A stretch of DNA of 64,000 nt from Cliona cf. orientalis (GCA_963930775.1 OZ005689.1:18499775-18563774); one strand, 5' to 3'; counted from the first letter of the stretch, positions 33,883 through 46,114 are shown. Numbers and translations are program-made. The notes: a model not told the origin generated them from the sequence alone.

Positions 33883-35700
33883 CTGAGGTACGTACGTATA
33901 TATAGTTCTGAGGTACGTTTTTAGTCGTCTAAGTGCTGAAAATGCCCTCTCAGCAGTTGATGTGGTGACAGGAATGGTGTAAAAAATCTTGATTAAGCGA
34001 AAGACTTCTGAAAACATTTCCTTTCCAAGTGATATCTCATACATAACTGAGTACAATGTATGTTCGTACATTTGTCACCTTAGTAATAGGTACATCGTTT
34101 CGTAGCCTTTGATTTCTTACTCGGATGACATCGGGAAGCATTAGCAGCTGATATTTCAGTCGAGATAAATCAAGATCATTCTTATGAAGTTGCAATTCTT
34201 CTGGGATGTCAGTACTGTCCAAATTACCGTTGGCAGCATCTAATAAGAGCTTCTCAATAACAACAACCACAGGCATACCCCTCTTTTGTTGAAATCGTCT
34301 TCTAAGCTCGTTAATCAACAGATCTAAGACTTCAAAGTATAGCTGTCGGAAATAAGATTCAGTGGAAGTAAACTCATGGCTGGTTGAACTCACTTCATCC
34401 AGTCTCCTTGGAGGACGTCTATACCTTGGTAAACAGGGTGCAGCTGTGAGGTCATTTGAACTCTCAAGTATGTCCTCATAAAGACTTAAACTTTTCATCA
34501 ATTCTCTGCCGTTCAAGGTAATTTATTGCTAAATCTGCGGCTGTTGTAGCCTCTTGAACAGTTGTATCCTTCCCTTGCAATGATAAGGATAGTTGCTCAG
34601 TACCAGCAAAAATTAAATGAGACAAATTTCAGACTAAGGTAAGTACTAAATTTCTCCATCTGAGCAAGATACCCACCAGCTGTTCGCCCATAATCATCAT
34701 GGCATTCGGCATTAACTTTTTGCAAAGTTTCCTGAAGCACAAAATAATTGCTCAAAATGGAATGAAGTGCACAGGTTCGGACGGTCCATCTGGTTGGACA
34801 TAAAGGCTTCAGAGGTGATCCTGGAGCTAGTTGAGCCTGTATAGCTTCAAATAATGTTGCTCATTTTGGCGAGTACCTAATAAGATCAGCAACCCCCATT
34901 ATAAGATCCAGTGCATCTCTAATTGGGACACATTGACGGCCTACTGTTTGTAGGCACAAATCAGTGGCGGATCCAGAGGGGGATCCAGGGGTGCACAGGA
35001 ACCCCCCTTTGGCCTGCATTAGCACTAAGAAGTATACTGATGTTAGGCTAAATGGAACCCCCCTTTCTGGCTACAGAACTAAGAAAACTGCTGCTACAGC
35101 TCACCTTAGAATGCTTTAGAAGAAATTCGTTCGAAAACAGATCGATTGGACTGGAAGGGCTGATAGTTTGTCTCCAGAACGAGCGAAATGGGCGTGGTTT
35201 TGGCCCAAAGTGGGCGTGGCTTCTAAAAATTCACGCGCGCTTCGCGCGCAACAGTATATCAGAACCCCCCTTTTAGAAATCCTGGATCCGCCACTGCAAA
35301 TTGGTGCAGTGAGCAAGACAATGAACATAGAGAGCTGCAGGTGTACACCATTTAGATGACCACGCATGTTGCTGGCCCCATCATATGCCTGTTCACGACA
35401 CTGATATCGGCAAGCAACATCGCAACAAACTACAAGTGGTTAAAGTACTTGCATCTGTCTTGGGAACATTGATAAGCTCAACTGGATCTTCATGGATATC
35501 GAAGTTATCATCCACTCACCTAATGCAGATAACTAGCTGTTCCTTGTGACTAACATCAGTTGCTTCATTAGCAAGAATTGAATAGCATTCTGCTTTCCTA
35601 ATCTCAGATAACAACTCCCTCAAAACACAGAGTCCAATGAGCGCAATCTGTTCATTTTGAATTTCTGGTGAGAAATACCTTTTTTTCTTTGAGCCATACT
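33883..35700 (-). pseudogene. hAT-superfamily transposase, decayed
   Basis: The C-terminal part reads IPVTTSTAERAFSALRRL, the hAT dimerisation motif. Upstream in several frames come CPTRWTVRTCALHSIL, ATDVSHKEQLVICIR and FSPEIQNEQIALIG, characteristic of the DUF4371/zinc-finger-MYM-like hAT group. The gene is broken by frameshifts and by a MITE at 34,962-35,296, and its 3' end abuts a palindromic repeat. It is not functional. Confidence 0.75.
34962..35296. mobile_element. hAT-like MITE (cagtggcggatcc family), 5-bp TSD
   Basis: It starts cagtggcggatccag and ends ctggatccgccactg, and the flanking direct repeat caaat is exact. An oppositely oriented sister copy lies at 62,252-62,587. The CAG ends and 5-bp duplication suit a 5-bp-TSD hAT subgroup. 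It interrupts a hAT transposase pseudogene. Confidence 0.85.
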
Positions 35701-37956
35701 TGTAGTTGTGGGATTTCTTGGCTTCTTAGAAGCAAAAATTGGGTCAAATTACCTTCTAATTCATCGTGACCCCTGATACATACATGAAGGCCATGCATGC
35801 ATAAAGCTTAGACTTGCATGTAACACTAAAATACAGCATTTGGGTGAGAGGGAGGGGAAGAGAACTAGAGAGAGGAGAGAGAGAGAGAAATGGGTGTCAT
35901 AGATTCCATCTACATGTATAACCTACATACGGTATACTGTATATATACAGAGAGGTTTGCAGGCTACAGGTGGTTGAGGGAGTGCAAAGTTACTCATGCA
36001 TACATAATAACCACAACACTGTATAGCTCTATTGTCTAAAAACTAATTAAGCACAACTGTGATCAACTCCAAAAAGCATTTTGTATATCTGAATTTCTGA
36101 GAACTAAGTAGAGAAGGGGAACATTAGAACAACCATATGTTGGTGTGGTGCAATTGGTGTGACCATATTGCATTAAAGTACATATACAAGAAACAGGGGG
36201 ACATTTAGCTACTTGAACACTGTCATTACTAAAAAAGCTATTAAAGTCATGGAGTTATGGGCCTAGGGATACTCCTTATCCAGTAGCGTCAGAAGCGGTA
36301 CGGTTGCTACGGCTCAGGCCGTACCACCTTTTCTGATGGCTCACCTATGCATCGAGCTATCTGCAGTTGTATTAGCCTCGTTCCCAGGCCCTTTGAGGCA
36401 TAGGTACAAGCATAGACATCTATGGTATGAGTATACGAATAATTACCGTGACGACCATTACTAACAATAAAATTATGTTTATGCGCATGTGAACCAATGG
36501 AGCTGCCACGCCCCCTCGATGGCCAGCCTTACCACTTCTAAATTGCTTCCTATGCCCCTGTTATAAATGCTATTTGATGGCTAATACTAACCAATGTTAT
36601 TTCTTACTCCAGTGCTCCCTATATCTATTACGTGAGAGAGAGACAGAGAGAGAGAGAGAGATGGTGTACGTGGAAGGGGTAACAGAGCATACAGCAAATC
36701 TTTGTCAGTGTGGTGCAATCCCAAACACCAGCAAATAATAATCATAATTATAGGTCTAGTGGTGGTGCCGTGGGCTTGAGTGACTAACCTACAAGCCAAG
36801 TGTGTAATAAGAACAGCTAGGCTGCACTGATAACAGTGGAGGCCAGGCCTCTCTATAACTGGACATGTTGCTGGTCACACAACACTTACACTTTCAGCCT
36901 TAAACTTGGGGCTAGAGTAAAATGGACATCAAATTCACACATACATGAAGGCCATGCATGCATAAAGCTTAGACTTGCATGTAACACTAAAATACAGCAT
37001 TTGGGTGAGAAAGAGCACTAGAGAGAGGAGAGAGAGAGAGAGATGGTGTGGAAGGGGTAAGAGAGCATACAGCAAATCTTTGTCAGTGTGGTGCAATCCC
37101 AAACACCAGCAAATAGTAATTATAATTATAGGTCTAATGGTGGTGGGCTTGAGTGACTAACCTACAAGCCAAGTGTGTAACACAAGAATAGCTAAGCTGC
37201 ACTGATGACAGTGGAGGCCAGGCCTCTCTATAACTGGACATGTTGCTGGTCACACAACACTTACACTTTCAGCCTTAAACTTGGGGCTAGAGTAAATCGA
37301 CATCAAATTCACACATACATGAAGGACATGCATGCATAAAGCTTAGACTTGCATGTAGCATTTGGGTGAGAGGGAGGGGAAAGAGAACTAGAGAGAGGAG
37401 AGAGAGACAGAGAGATGGTGTGGAAGGGATAAGAGAGCATAGAGCAAATCTTGGTCAGTGTGGTGCAATCCCCAACACCAGCAAATTAGTCCAACACAAT
37501 TTTTACAGCGACAATCTGAGTGTCATGAACTGGAGCTAAATTTTGCTGACAGTGCACAATAATAGGTCTAGTGGCGGTCAATTGTGACTAAATGAGCATA
37601 CCTTCAGGAATTGCCTACAAGCCAAGTGTGTACCACTACAAAAGGTACTCATAATGGCCAAGACTAACCTGAGCTTGCTTCGATCATGTAACTGCAGGCC
37701 TCTCCCACAACTGGACATGGTGCTGGTCACACAACACTTATCTTTTCAGCTTCCTACAAAATTAGAAGGGTTAGAGTAAAATGTACACATACATAAAGGC
37801 CATGCATAAACACTAGAATACAATTGGGAAGGGGGCAAAGAGAGATAGAGAGAGAGACAGAATCATGGATTCTTTCTACATATACAAGAGGCTTCAAAGT
37901 ATTTACCGGGGGGGGGGGGGGGTTAGAGCAACAGTACTGTATGAACTAGACAGTGT

Positions 37957-38468
37957 CAGGGTTTCATTTAGGGGGGCGGGCGAGAGTGGTCATTCGCCCC
38001 CCCCCCCTTGGAAGCTGTCTGCCCCCCCCCCCCTTGAGAGTAGCCACCATCCATACATACATGTAAAACATGCACAAGTAAAAGATAAACCGGTGAAAGT
38101 GTCCAAAGCGGTAGTTTTGCTTATTTTTAAGCCATATACTAGCTAAAGCTTCGCACTACGTGTGGTAGGAAACGCATCCCACATCCTTGCAACATTTGAC
38201 TTGAAATAGAGAGGAACCAGTGGATATTACTGACAGACTTTCCTGATCCGAATGGTCAGACGCTACCAGAAACAGTCTCAGATGTTGAAACATTCAAAAA
38301 ATTTCCTGGGGGAGCATACCCCCAGATCCCCCTAATATAATAAAGTTAATGAGCACGTCATTCTTCATGGATGGAAAAACATAATATAGTCTTTGCCCAC
38401 CCCCCTTAACTCTGGAATTGTCGCGTTTGCCCCCCCCCCCCCTTGACAAAATCCTGAATGAAACCCTG
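37957..38468. mobile_element. 512-bp element, cagggtttcattta ends, 5-bp TSD
   Basis: It starts cagggtttcattta and ends tgaatgaaaccctg, flanked by agtgt on both sides. The sister array unit near 41,590 (gacagtgtggtacaattc) is the empty site. A related copy lies at 51,298-52,336. It is C/G-homopolymer-rich inside. Confidence 0.88.
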
Positions 38469-39811
38469 AGTGTGGTACAATTCAAACACCAGTACACTAT
38501 ACACATATAGGGTTGTGAATGCACTTAGGGTAGTGCAATCTATGGTACATAATAGGTGGTATGAATTCGTAAGCCTATAAAAGTCATGGAGTTATGGGCC
38601 TAGAGATACTCCTTATCAGTGCTATTTGATGGAGAGAGAGTGCATAGAAGGGGGTAAGAGAGCACACAGGCAAATCTTTGTTATAAGCGTGCAATCAGCA
38701 AATAGTACTTTTAATTATAGGTCTAGTGGCGGTGGGCTTGAGTGACTAACCTACAAGCCAAGTGTGTAACACAAGAATAGCTGATAACAGCGGAGGCCAG
38801 GCCTCTCTATAACTGGACATGTTGCTGGTCACACAACACTTACACTTTCAGCCTTAAACTTGGGGCTAGAGTAAAATGGACGTCAAATTCACACATACAT
38901 GAAGGACATGCATGCATAAAGCTTAGACTTGCATGTAACACTAAAATACAGCATTTGGGTGAGAAAGAGGGGAAAGAGAACTAGAGAGAGGAGAGAGATG
39001 GCGTGGAAGGCAGGGTTGCATACAGTTTCTGAGGGGGGGGGGGAGAGGGGCGATCTCATGGATGACTTACGTACATGTGTATGTATATGCACCGCTGCCA
39101 TGGTATATGCTAGTAAATAAATCACACAATAATGCTGTGATTTGTGTATGTAATCATATTTGTGCTGTATATATTGCATGTATATTATTACGGAATTCTG
39201 GGGGGGGGGAGATCCCAGTGTGCCCCCCCTCTGTAAGCAACCCTGGAAGGGGTAAGAGCATACAGTAAATCTTGGTCAGTGTGGTGCAATCCCAAACACC
39301 AGCAAATTAGTCCAACACAATTTCAATCTGAGTGTCATGACCTGGAGCTAAATTTGCTGACAGTGCACAATAATAGGTCTAGTGGTGGTCAATTGTGACT
39401 AAATGAGCATACCTTCAGGAATTGCCGGATCAACTGTAAAGAATGGCACCTACCCTCTGCGATCACGAATTACTCCTATGGATGACCAGGTATCCTCCAC
39501 AAGTCACTCCAGTCAAGCCACTCGCTATAAAGCGTTTACAACGCAAACGAGTTGTTCTGATTATGGGCGTGGCTGTATTGACGAACTTTTACCACATGCA
39601 TCATTACGCACTGCTGGCTAGAACGTGGTCAAGTTTCATTGTTGAAGATAAATAACGATGAAAACTGGAGCAATTGAATTGAAGATTGAGTGAACAATGA
39701 TGCAGACTATGGGGGAGGCAGATGTTAAATGAAGTCTTAAACTGGGTACTGAGTGGCGATGTCGCTCATTATTTGCTGGAAGGAGGTGGCAGCTCCACAA
39801 CCATGCCTTTC

Positions 39812-40413
39812 TCACCACATAAATTCGTCAAGGTATGATGGCAGCAGACTGGCATGACACCCTCTCATTCTCTTCAGGTTCGTCTTAACACGGCTCCAGT
39901 AAGATTCTATATTTTGTGTATGTACACCAGTGGTCGGATCCACAAAGTGAATGGAGTGATTAACCACTTCGTGTGTTATTGTTGGAATTGAGCTGATCCG
40001 ATTGTATGCTGCCCACAGATCTGATCGAATGGTGGTATTTGGTGCAGTGTGAGCTTGTATGATGGGCAGGAGGGTTGCAGCATTCCGACTGGGTACAATC
40101 TCCATGTATCCCAACACAGGTGTTTGAGATGTGTCCACCATGCCGAAAACCCACACCTCTCTTGTTGTTGCCCTTCCGCGATGATACTAGAAAAAAATTT
40201 AAGCATAGTGACAGTGATGATGATGTTTGCCACCTTTGGTTTGTGCTGGAAAAGTGACTCATCAATTTGCACTGTCGACCCAGGACCTCCAAGGACAATG
40301 GGTCCATCAGTAATGAGCCGGGTTGAGCATACTTCACGCAGCCACTGATAAACATCAATGGCTATCTTTTCCTGCACCTCTGCTTCTTCTGCTGCATCTT
40401 TCACAGGGTATTC
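39812..40413 (-). pseudogene. Merlin/ISXO2-like transposase with inverted 5' end
   Basis: Exon A (40,234-40,413) encodes DVYQWLREVCSTRL, LGGPGSTVQIDESLFQHKPK. After a 47-bp GT-AG intron (40,187-40,233), exon B encodes YHRGRATTREVWVFGMVD, APNTTIRSDLWAAYNRI and TQNIESYWSRVKTNLKRM, ending LDEFMW. The D of QIDES, the D of RSDLW and the E of IESYW make the full DDE triad. The N-terminal helical part (SRLTLQKWLILMYMW) lies in the wrong orientation at 40,414-40,468, inside a perfect 92-bp inverted duplication. The protein therefore lacks a normal start. The core is otherwise open. Confidence 0.85.
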
Positions 40414-40560
40414 CAAGTCAAGACTGACGCTTCAGAAGTGGCTGATCTTGATGTACATGTGGGCCAGAGAATACCCTGTGAAAGATGCAGCAGAAGAAGC
40501 AGAGGTGCAGGAAAAGATAGCCATTGATGTTTATCAGTGGCTGCGTGAAGTATGCTCAAC
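40322..40560. repeat. Perfect 92-bp inverted duplication within the Merlin gene
   Basis: The arms 40,322-40,413 and 40,469-40,560 are exact inverse complements around a 55-bp spacer. The right arm plus spacer encode the transposase N-terminus on the plus strand, and the left arm repeats part of it on the minus strand. Confidence 0.92.
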
Positions 40561-41679
40561 ACCTACTGCACCACCAGCTCTCACCATCAGGGACATCACT
40601 CCTCGATCTTAGCACCATTGGTACAGCACATCTAATTATTGTTGAATTATCAATTATCATGCATTAGCTGTTATTATGTTCAGCTGTCGAGCACAGTCAT
40701 AACTAGCTATCTGCTCTTAATGACCCTATAAGTATGACTATTTGCATGCACCTTGTACAATTCTTGTTAGCTGCAAGCGTCAAGCTCGGAGGTAGCTGAC
40801 AATGCGACAAGTTCCTCCAAACATCACAGGACCAACACTCAGTAGAGACATGGCTACCTTCAAACCCGCTTCTTACCGCCAAAACGATATAATGGTCATT
40901 GCGCATGCTTTGTGGTATATATCCATTGCAAAAGACAGGCATTGTTGTAGGCCTAAAATAAGTTGATCATGAATTCGGTGGCTACGCCCACGAATATTGC
41001 ATCTCCGCCCCCATTCCCGTGATCACTGATCTTGGAAATTTATAGTGATCGAAGCGACAGCGCTGTTGTGACAGCCTTTAAGTCACCGTCTTCAAAGATT
41101 GGCTTGATAAAGTCACCCTCTTGAAGGATTGGCTTCACCATCTTGAAGGATTGGCTTGACTGGAGGACACCTGGTCGTCCATAAGAGTGATTCGCGATCG
41201 CAGAGGATAGGTGCCGTTCTTTACAGTTGATCCGAATTGCCTACAAGCCAAGTGTGTACCACTACAAAAGGTACTCATAATGGCCAAGACTAACCTGAGC
41301 TTGCTTCTTGTAACTCCAGGCCTCTCCCACAACTGGACATGGTGCTGGTCATACAACACTTATCCTTTCACCTTTCTCTACAAAATTAGTGGGGTTAGAG
41401 TAAATAAATGGGTATTCAAATGTACACATACATGAAGGCCATGCATAAACACTAGAATACAAATTGGGAGGGGAAAAGAGATACAGAGAGAGACAGACAG
41501 AATCGTGGATTCTTTCTACATATACATGCATATACAAGAGGCCTCAAAGTACTTACCTGGGGGGAGGGGCTAAAGCAACAGTACTGTGAACTAGACAGTG
41601 TGGTACAATTCAAACGCCAGTACACTATACACATGTAGGGTTGTGAATGCACTTATGGTAGTGCAATCTATGGTACATA

Positions 41680-41886
41680 CCATAGATCAGGTTTTAATTG
41701 CGAGTATCTATTAATTGCGAATTGCGAGTTTTTCTACATTTCGCAATTAATAGATTCGCAAACATAAACGTGCACGTATACTACAGTACGGTACGGGGTC
41801 GTCCATCGCAATTATTGGATTCGCAATTTGGCCTGACTTGACTAGAATGCAATTATTTAACTACGCAATTAAAACCCGTCTTATGG
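41680..41886. mobile_element. 207-bp MITE with TA duplication
   Basis: The ends are ccatagatcaggttttaatt and its inverted near-copy (aattaaaacccgtcttatgg), flanked by TA on each side. The sister array unit near 38,551 (ggtacataataggtgg) shows the empty TA. The TA target points to a Tc1/mariner-type mobiliser. Confidence 0.85.
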
Positions 41887-42060
41887 TAATAGGTGGTATG
41901 AATTCGTAAGCCTGTAAAAGTTATGGAGTTATGGGCCTAGGGATACTCGTTATCAGTACTATTTTGATGGCTAAAACTAACAAGCTTTTCGTAACTCTAG
42001 TACTAATTATCTATTAAAAGAGGGAGAGAAAGAGAAAGGTATAAGAGCTAGCACCACAAC

Positions 42061-43001
42061 ACCTAGTCAGTTTGTACACCCCAAACACTAACAATATTAA
42101 TTAGTGCTGGATATGCTGATAAAGCTGAATAATAGGATTGTGTCACTAACAAGAATAGCTAGGCTGATAGGCCATAACATTAAACATGAAAATTATTTTT
42201 CGCACAAATATTTTGGACTTAAAATATTTGCAATTTACTGTAAATGACTCGCAAATGAGGTTGGTAGGTCATTTAATTAAAAAACAAAAAAGCATAGTCA
42301 CATGACCAGTCGATCTTTTAGAAGTTCTCCATGCTGTATTCAAGAAGAAATCTCCCCAGACAATCATGACTTCAGTACACTAGCCAAATTTGTCATTTGC
42401 TACCTATCTTACTTTCGCTACTAATCCGGGCTATTTCTGCCAGTTTTTGAAATCAGCACCTGTCAGTTATATCTTTAATGGGAAATGGTTACAAGATTTT
42501 GTGAGTTTGGGAATCCCTGTCGTTATCCATGGACCTAGAAATCAGGGTAGATAGGCTGAGCAACATAAAAACAAATACAGAGACTTGCAGGTCAGTACAG
42601 TAGCAGAGTTACACAGCAAACATAGTTGTGCGAGTAGCGGTTATCAACTCCATCTCTAGTCCCTCCCTACGCTAACCTCAGTGGGTAGGGCGTGACAGTC
42701 ACTAGTATTGAAGCCATATACATTGGCTACAGCTACCACAAGTGGATACCTAATACAGTAGATTATCCTGCAAGTTGTTCATCAGCACAGTCAACATATC
42801 CGTGACCTGAGCATGCAACATACTAGCAATGTTTCATTATGCTTGCTGCACATTTTGATTACGGATCGATCCATACAGGTGCTACCCAGTGTAGCCAGCC
42901 CACAGTGGTCTGCAGCTTGTACTAGTAGATTTCGTATTTTCAGTAGAACAAGTGGACAGTTTAGTGGATTACTGATAGGTTGGTGGCTTATGGACCTGGG
43001 T
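42061..43001. other. Gap, no gene recognised
   Basis: Mostly non-coding. A short stretch near 42,235-42,275 resembles one near 52,920 (cgcaaatgag…ggtaggtca). No gene is seen. Confidence 0.4.
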
Positions 43002-43224
43002 CCGTAAAGGTACATTTTTCTGCGCGTGAAAAAATTATGCAAATCGGTCAAAACGGGCCTCTTGAAAAATTTATGCAATTTTTATTTATGCGTTTAAACG
43101 TTGCATGCATGCATTACAAACATATGGTGCGATAATATTTATGCGGATACAAATTTATGCGACCACTGCTTGATTCATATAATTTGCATAAATAAAACTT
43201 GTGCAGAAAAATGTCGCTTTACGG
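43002..43224. mobile_element. 223-bp MITE, ccgtaaag ends
   Basis: It starts ccgtaaaggtacatttttct and ends with the inverted form (agaaaaatgtcgctttacgg). The right flank is TA and the left flank T, so a TA target is likely but not proved. Confidence 0.75.
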
Positions 43225-44390
43225 TATAAAATTATTATGGTAACCTCCTACTCAGGCCTTCCAGTATCCAATCCTTCAGGGAGGCTCAGAAAAGAGCAGG
43301 CTCAAATTCAACCTTTTAGCATGCATCAATCAAGCCTTTAAATATTGTAGGCCCGGCTCTGGGTGCTTTGCGCTCCTTCCCCCGTACCATTCCTTCTTTC
43401 ATTATGCACTCATGGCCTACCACTTTCATCCCTTGATTTGTACTTAGCTATGCAATGTTGAAATATGAATCTTGGTTTGCCATGACAGCTGTGGCCCAAA
43501 AATATTGAGAATAATATACATTATGTATTTAGTTTAGCCTGATCCCCTGGACTCATGTACCTATTTTTATAATAGTAAGCTGTGTATGACTGTGACTCAC
43601 TAGAGTCTACAGCATTAATATAAGTGTCAGCTGGCTCCATGAGACGATTTTTGAATACATGCAGATGCTACTGGCCCTCATCAAGTTCCAAGGGTAACTC
43701 CCGCCATAATTAGTTTTACTTCCAAAGCAATCACACTCAGGACTTCTACACTTGGATTAAGAGTGTCAAATTCATGCAACATGCTGACACAAAAGCTGTT
43801 AGTACAGGTAGAGGATAAACTGTTATGACCAGTTAGTTGACAAGCAAAGAAGTAGTTACTAAAAACATGAGTTACTATAGCAACATTGTTAAATAGTGGG
43901 GGTCAAAGTTTGTCCAACTATTTTGGACTAGGCGGCTACCAAAATGCCGGCAGAGCTCCAAGATTCAAGTTTGAAACAAATATAAAGTGTGTATAGATGC
44001 TGGAAACTGCTGGGAAACTTGTAGAAACCTAAGCCCTCGATAATTATCGATGGATTTGTACCCGTTTTTGGACCAAAATCGAGCTTATAAAATATTCACG
44101 AACTTGCTGCTGCTGACAGGTATAATTTGGACAGTTTTCCCAGCACTCTCGATCTCATCAATAAGCTTGCGTATCATTGAAAGATTCAGTGCTCAATGAT
44201 TTTGGTAGCTGCCTTGGCCATTTTCTTGAGCTCCTTTCGTAATACGAGGTGTTTGTACACTGATACGATCAAGATTTAAGGTACCATTAAATTGCGTGGG
44301 CGTGAGGTGGGGATATGACACCTAAACCACATCAAAGTCATTAGTGAGGTGCATGTTGTGTAACCACGCCCTTTTAATTGCACAGGTCTC
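43225..44390. other. Gap, no gene recognised
   Basis: Open frames are short and lack family motifs. No paired repeat ends are found. Confidence 0.4.
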
Positions 44391-45398
44391 AGGGGTGTGG
44401 CTGCTAGAGCCGGAAGTGTTCATTTAATATCCTCCATGGACCGGAAGCCGAGCCGGAAGGGAGGGGCCAGGCCACGCCCAAAACAGCCCCACCCTGTTCC
44501 CCAAGGACCACCATTCTCAATCAAGTGCCTACTAACCACCGGACGTCCACCGGAAGCCCACAATCAATCCCAATTAAAACACACAGCTTCCTCAAGGCCA
44601 AAACACACACAAACACTTGGAGGCCGTTCTGCCACACCGCCCACGCAAGAGCTCACCTCATTTCCTGTGTGGGCGGAGTAACAACACGTCATCGCAACCA
44701 CATCCGCTTCAAACCATCGTCAGCTTCCGTCCAGCCGTACAGGCCCCTCGATCGCACCGCCGTACAGTGCCTCATTAACAGACATGGCCTCACCTTTGAC
44801 CTCCTGCCACGCCCCCAAAGCCTCCTCGCGGGGTTCAAAGGTCACCACCGCTTCCGGGACACGCCCACCTATCGCCGAGGCCACGTCCCAGGCGCCGATG
44901 TCCAAGCACTGGCCCGTGAAGCCACGCCCAATCGGAAGCAATAAAACCTGCATTAACGCACACGCACACACTCCACACAGTGCCAGGAACACGCCCACAT
45001 GCTTAATTAGGCCTAATAAGCTTTTTTTTTTTTTTTTTTTTTTTTTTAAGTCGTTGCGGTTAATAGTTAAAAAAGAATGCTTTGATCTTGCTTTGATGTG
45101 GGCAATTACCGGCCTTTTCTTCAGGGGCCACTTCCGGTCGCTAATTACACGCGCATAATCATCCCTGGCCGATTCTGGACACGCCCACCTTCGACCAAAA
45201 GCACTCGTATGGCCTCTTCGGCCACGCCCCTTCACGATTCGCTAATTGAATTAGCCATTCCTGACGCTCACGCCCACGCAATTAAATGGTACCTTAATGA
45301 CATTCATGTACATTACATCTACTTTAGCTTTCAAGAATACTAAACATGCATGCGCCTCCATGAATAGTGTGATTTGTGCATGCATTCTATACATAATA
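44391..45398. other. GC-rich non-coding block with 26-bp poly-T
   Basis: It is rich in ccacgccc and ccggaag motifs, unlike its AT-rich surroundings, with a T run at about 45,021-45,046. Long open frames exist on both strands, but they look like GC artefacts. A minus-strand retro-insertion with a poly-A tail is possible but unproved. Confidence 0.35.
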
Positions 45399-45401
45399 GT
45401 T

Positions 45402-45576
45402 ATCTGCCAGTAATTGGGGTGCATTCGACATGCATCATGCACCCAAATTACTGGCAGATAAGTTGTTGGTAGTTGACCTCTGTTCATCATTGGCCTGCTT
45501 TATGATGACTCAACCCCTTCCCATAGTCGGCAAATTGCCTATAAAAACTTTGGTTGCTAAGCGCAACTACCAACAA
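45402..45576. repeat. Intact hairpin MITE plus 114-bp short MITE (empty site for the 0.4 kb element)
   Basis: 45,402-45,462 is a hairpin (ttatctgccagtaattgggg…ccaaattactggcagataa). 45,463-45,576 is a second unit with ends ttgttggtagttg and caactaccaacaa. The same pair lies at 366-432 plus 6,514-6,650, split there by the 6-kb transposon. Confidence 0.85.
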
Positions 45577-45623
45577 ATGCACATGCTGCACTGTCAGTGA
45601 CAGTGTGTGCATACAAAGTGTAG

Positions 45624-46114
45624 GTACTTGTAGTATTTGCACATTTAGGGGTCATAGTTTGATGGTAACATTCCCACATTAATTCTAGCCACTTTCCAAG
45701 ATCTGGTAGATTCTACAGACACTACTGTATAGAGGGAAATTTTCATACATTTCTTAGAGAACTCTGTATGCAAAAATAAAAACTACGTAAGTTTGCATGT
45801 TTGACAATTTATGAGCATGAACCTTGACCTTATGCACAACATGTAGTGAATACAAGTACCTTCATCAAGGGCTACGTAGCTATCAGTGTTTTATCAAATC
45901 TTTGAGCAGACAACCCAGAGTATACTCACTGTTCGTTTCCAGTGATATGATTGGTCAATAGGAAGTAAATATATAATACTATGTGGAAATTTTCAACAAA
46001 TTCGCTATCTGCTATCGTAGGCAAAACTTTTATCACAAATTATTTGTCCTGTGGCTAAATGTGGGGAATATTGCCATCAAACTTGACCCCTAAATGTATA
46101 AATACTACAAGTAC
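45624..46114. mobile_element. ~490-bp inverted-repeat element
   Basis: The arms 45,624-45,692 and 46,051-46,114 are inverted near-copies (gtacttgtagtattt…catttaggggtca…tttgatgg). The middle is AT-rich and non-coding. No clear duplication is visible. Confidence 0.65.

Larger units (their letters stand above)
39427..41233. mobile_element. Complete Merlin (ISXO2-like) element, 8-bp TSD
   Basis: This 1,807-bp element starts ggatcaactgtaaag and ends ctttacagttgatcc, with ~100-bp imperfect TIRs. It is flanked by the exact 8-bp repeat gaattgcc. The sister array unit near 37,609 (caggaattgcctacaagcc) is the empty site. It carries one transposase gene of the ISXO2 type on the minus strand. An 8-9 bp duplication is the Merlin hallmark. 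Confidence 0.92.
35765..42060 (+). repeat. Degenerate tandem array, unit ~375 bp
   Basis: Landmarks recur in order. cttagacttgcatgta occurs near 35,808, 36,969, 37,346 and 38,924. ctggacatgttgctggtcac occurs near 36,860, 37,235 and 38,813. A variant with ctggacatggtgctggtc occurs near 37,712 and 41,333. Each unit has a purine-rich gagagagag stretch. Two well-matched neighbouring units are ~375 bp apart; others are truncated or merged. The array is interrupted by a Merlin element and at least two MITEs. No protein-coding potential is seen. Confidence 0.75.

Noticed and set aside
37865-38146. 93-codon open frame (+)
   Set aside because: It runs through poly-G and poly-C tracts and the end of a 5-bp-TSD element, giving Pro/Gly-rich low-complexity sequence only.
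35765-42060. Array resembling CRISPR-like or satellite DNA
   Set aside because: Units are about 375 bp, diverged and irregular, with no short repeats and unique spacers. The genome is eukaryotic.
43240-44390. Search for a host gene
   Set aside because: No frame with splice sites and coding character was found on either strand.
44525-45235. Overlapping open frames of 124-171 codons on both strands
   Set aside because: They exist on both strands in a GC-rich block, overlap each other, contain homopolymer-coded Lys or Phe runs and have no family motif. They are composition artefacts.
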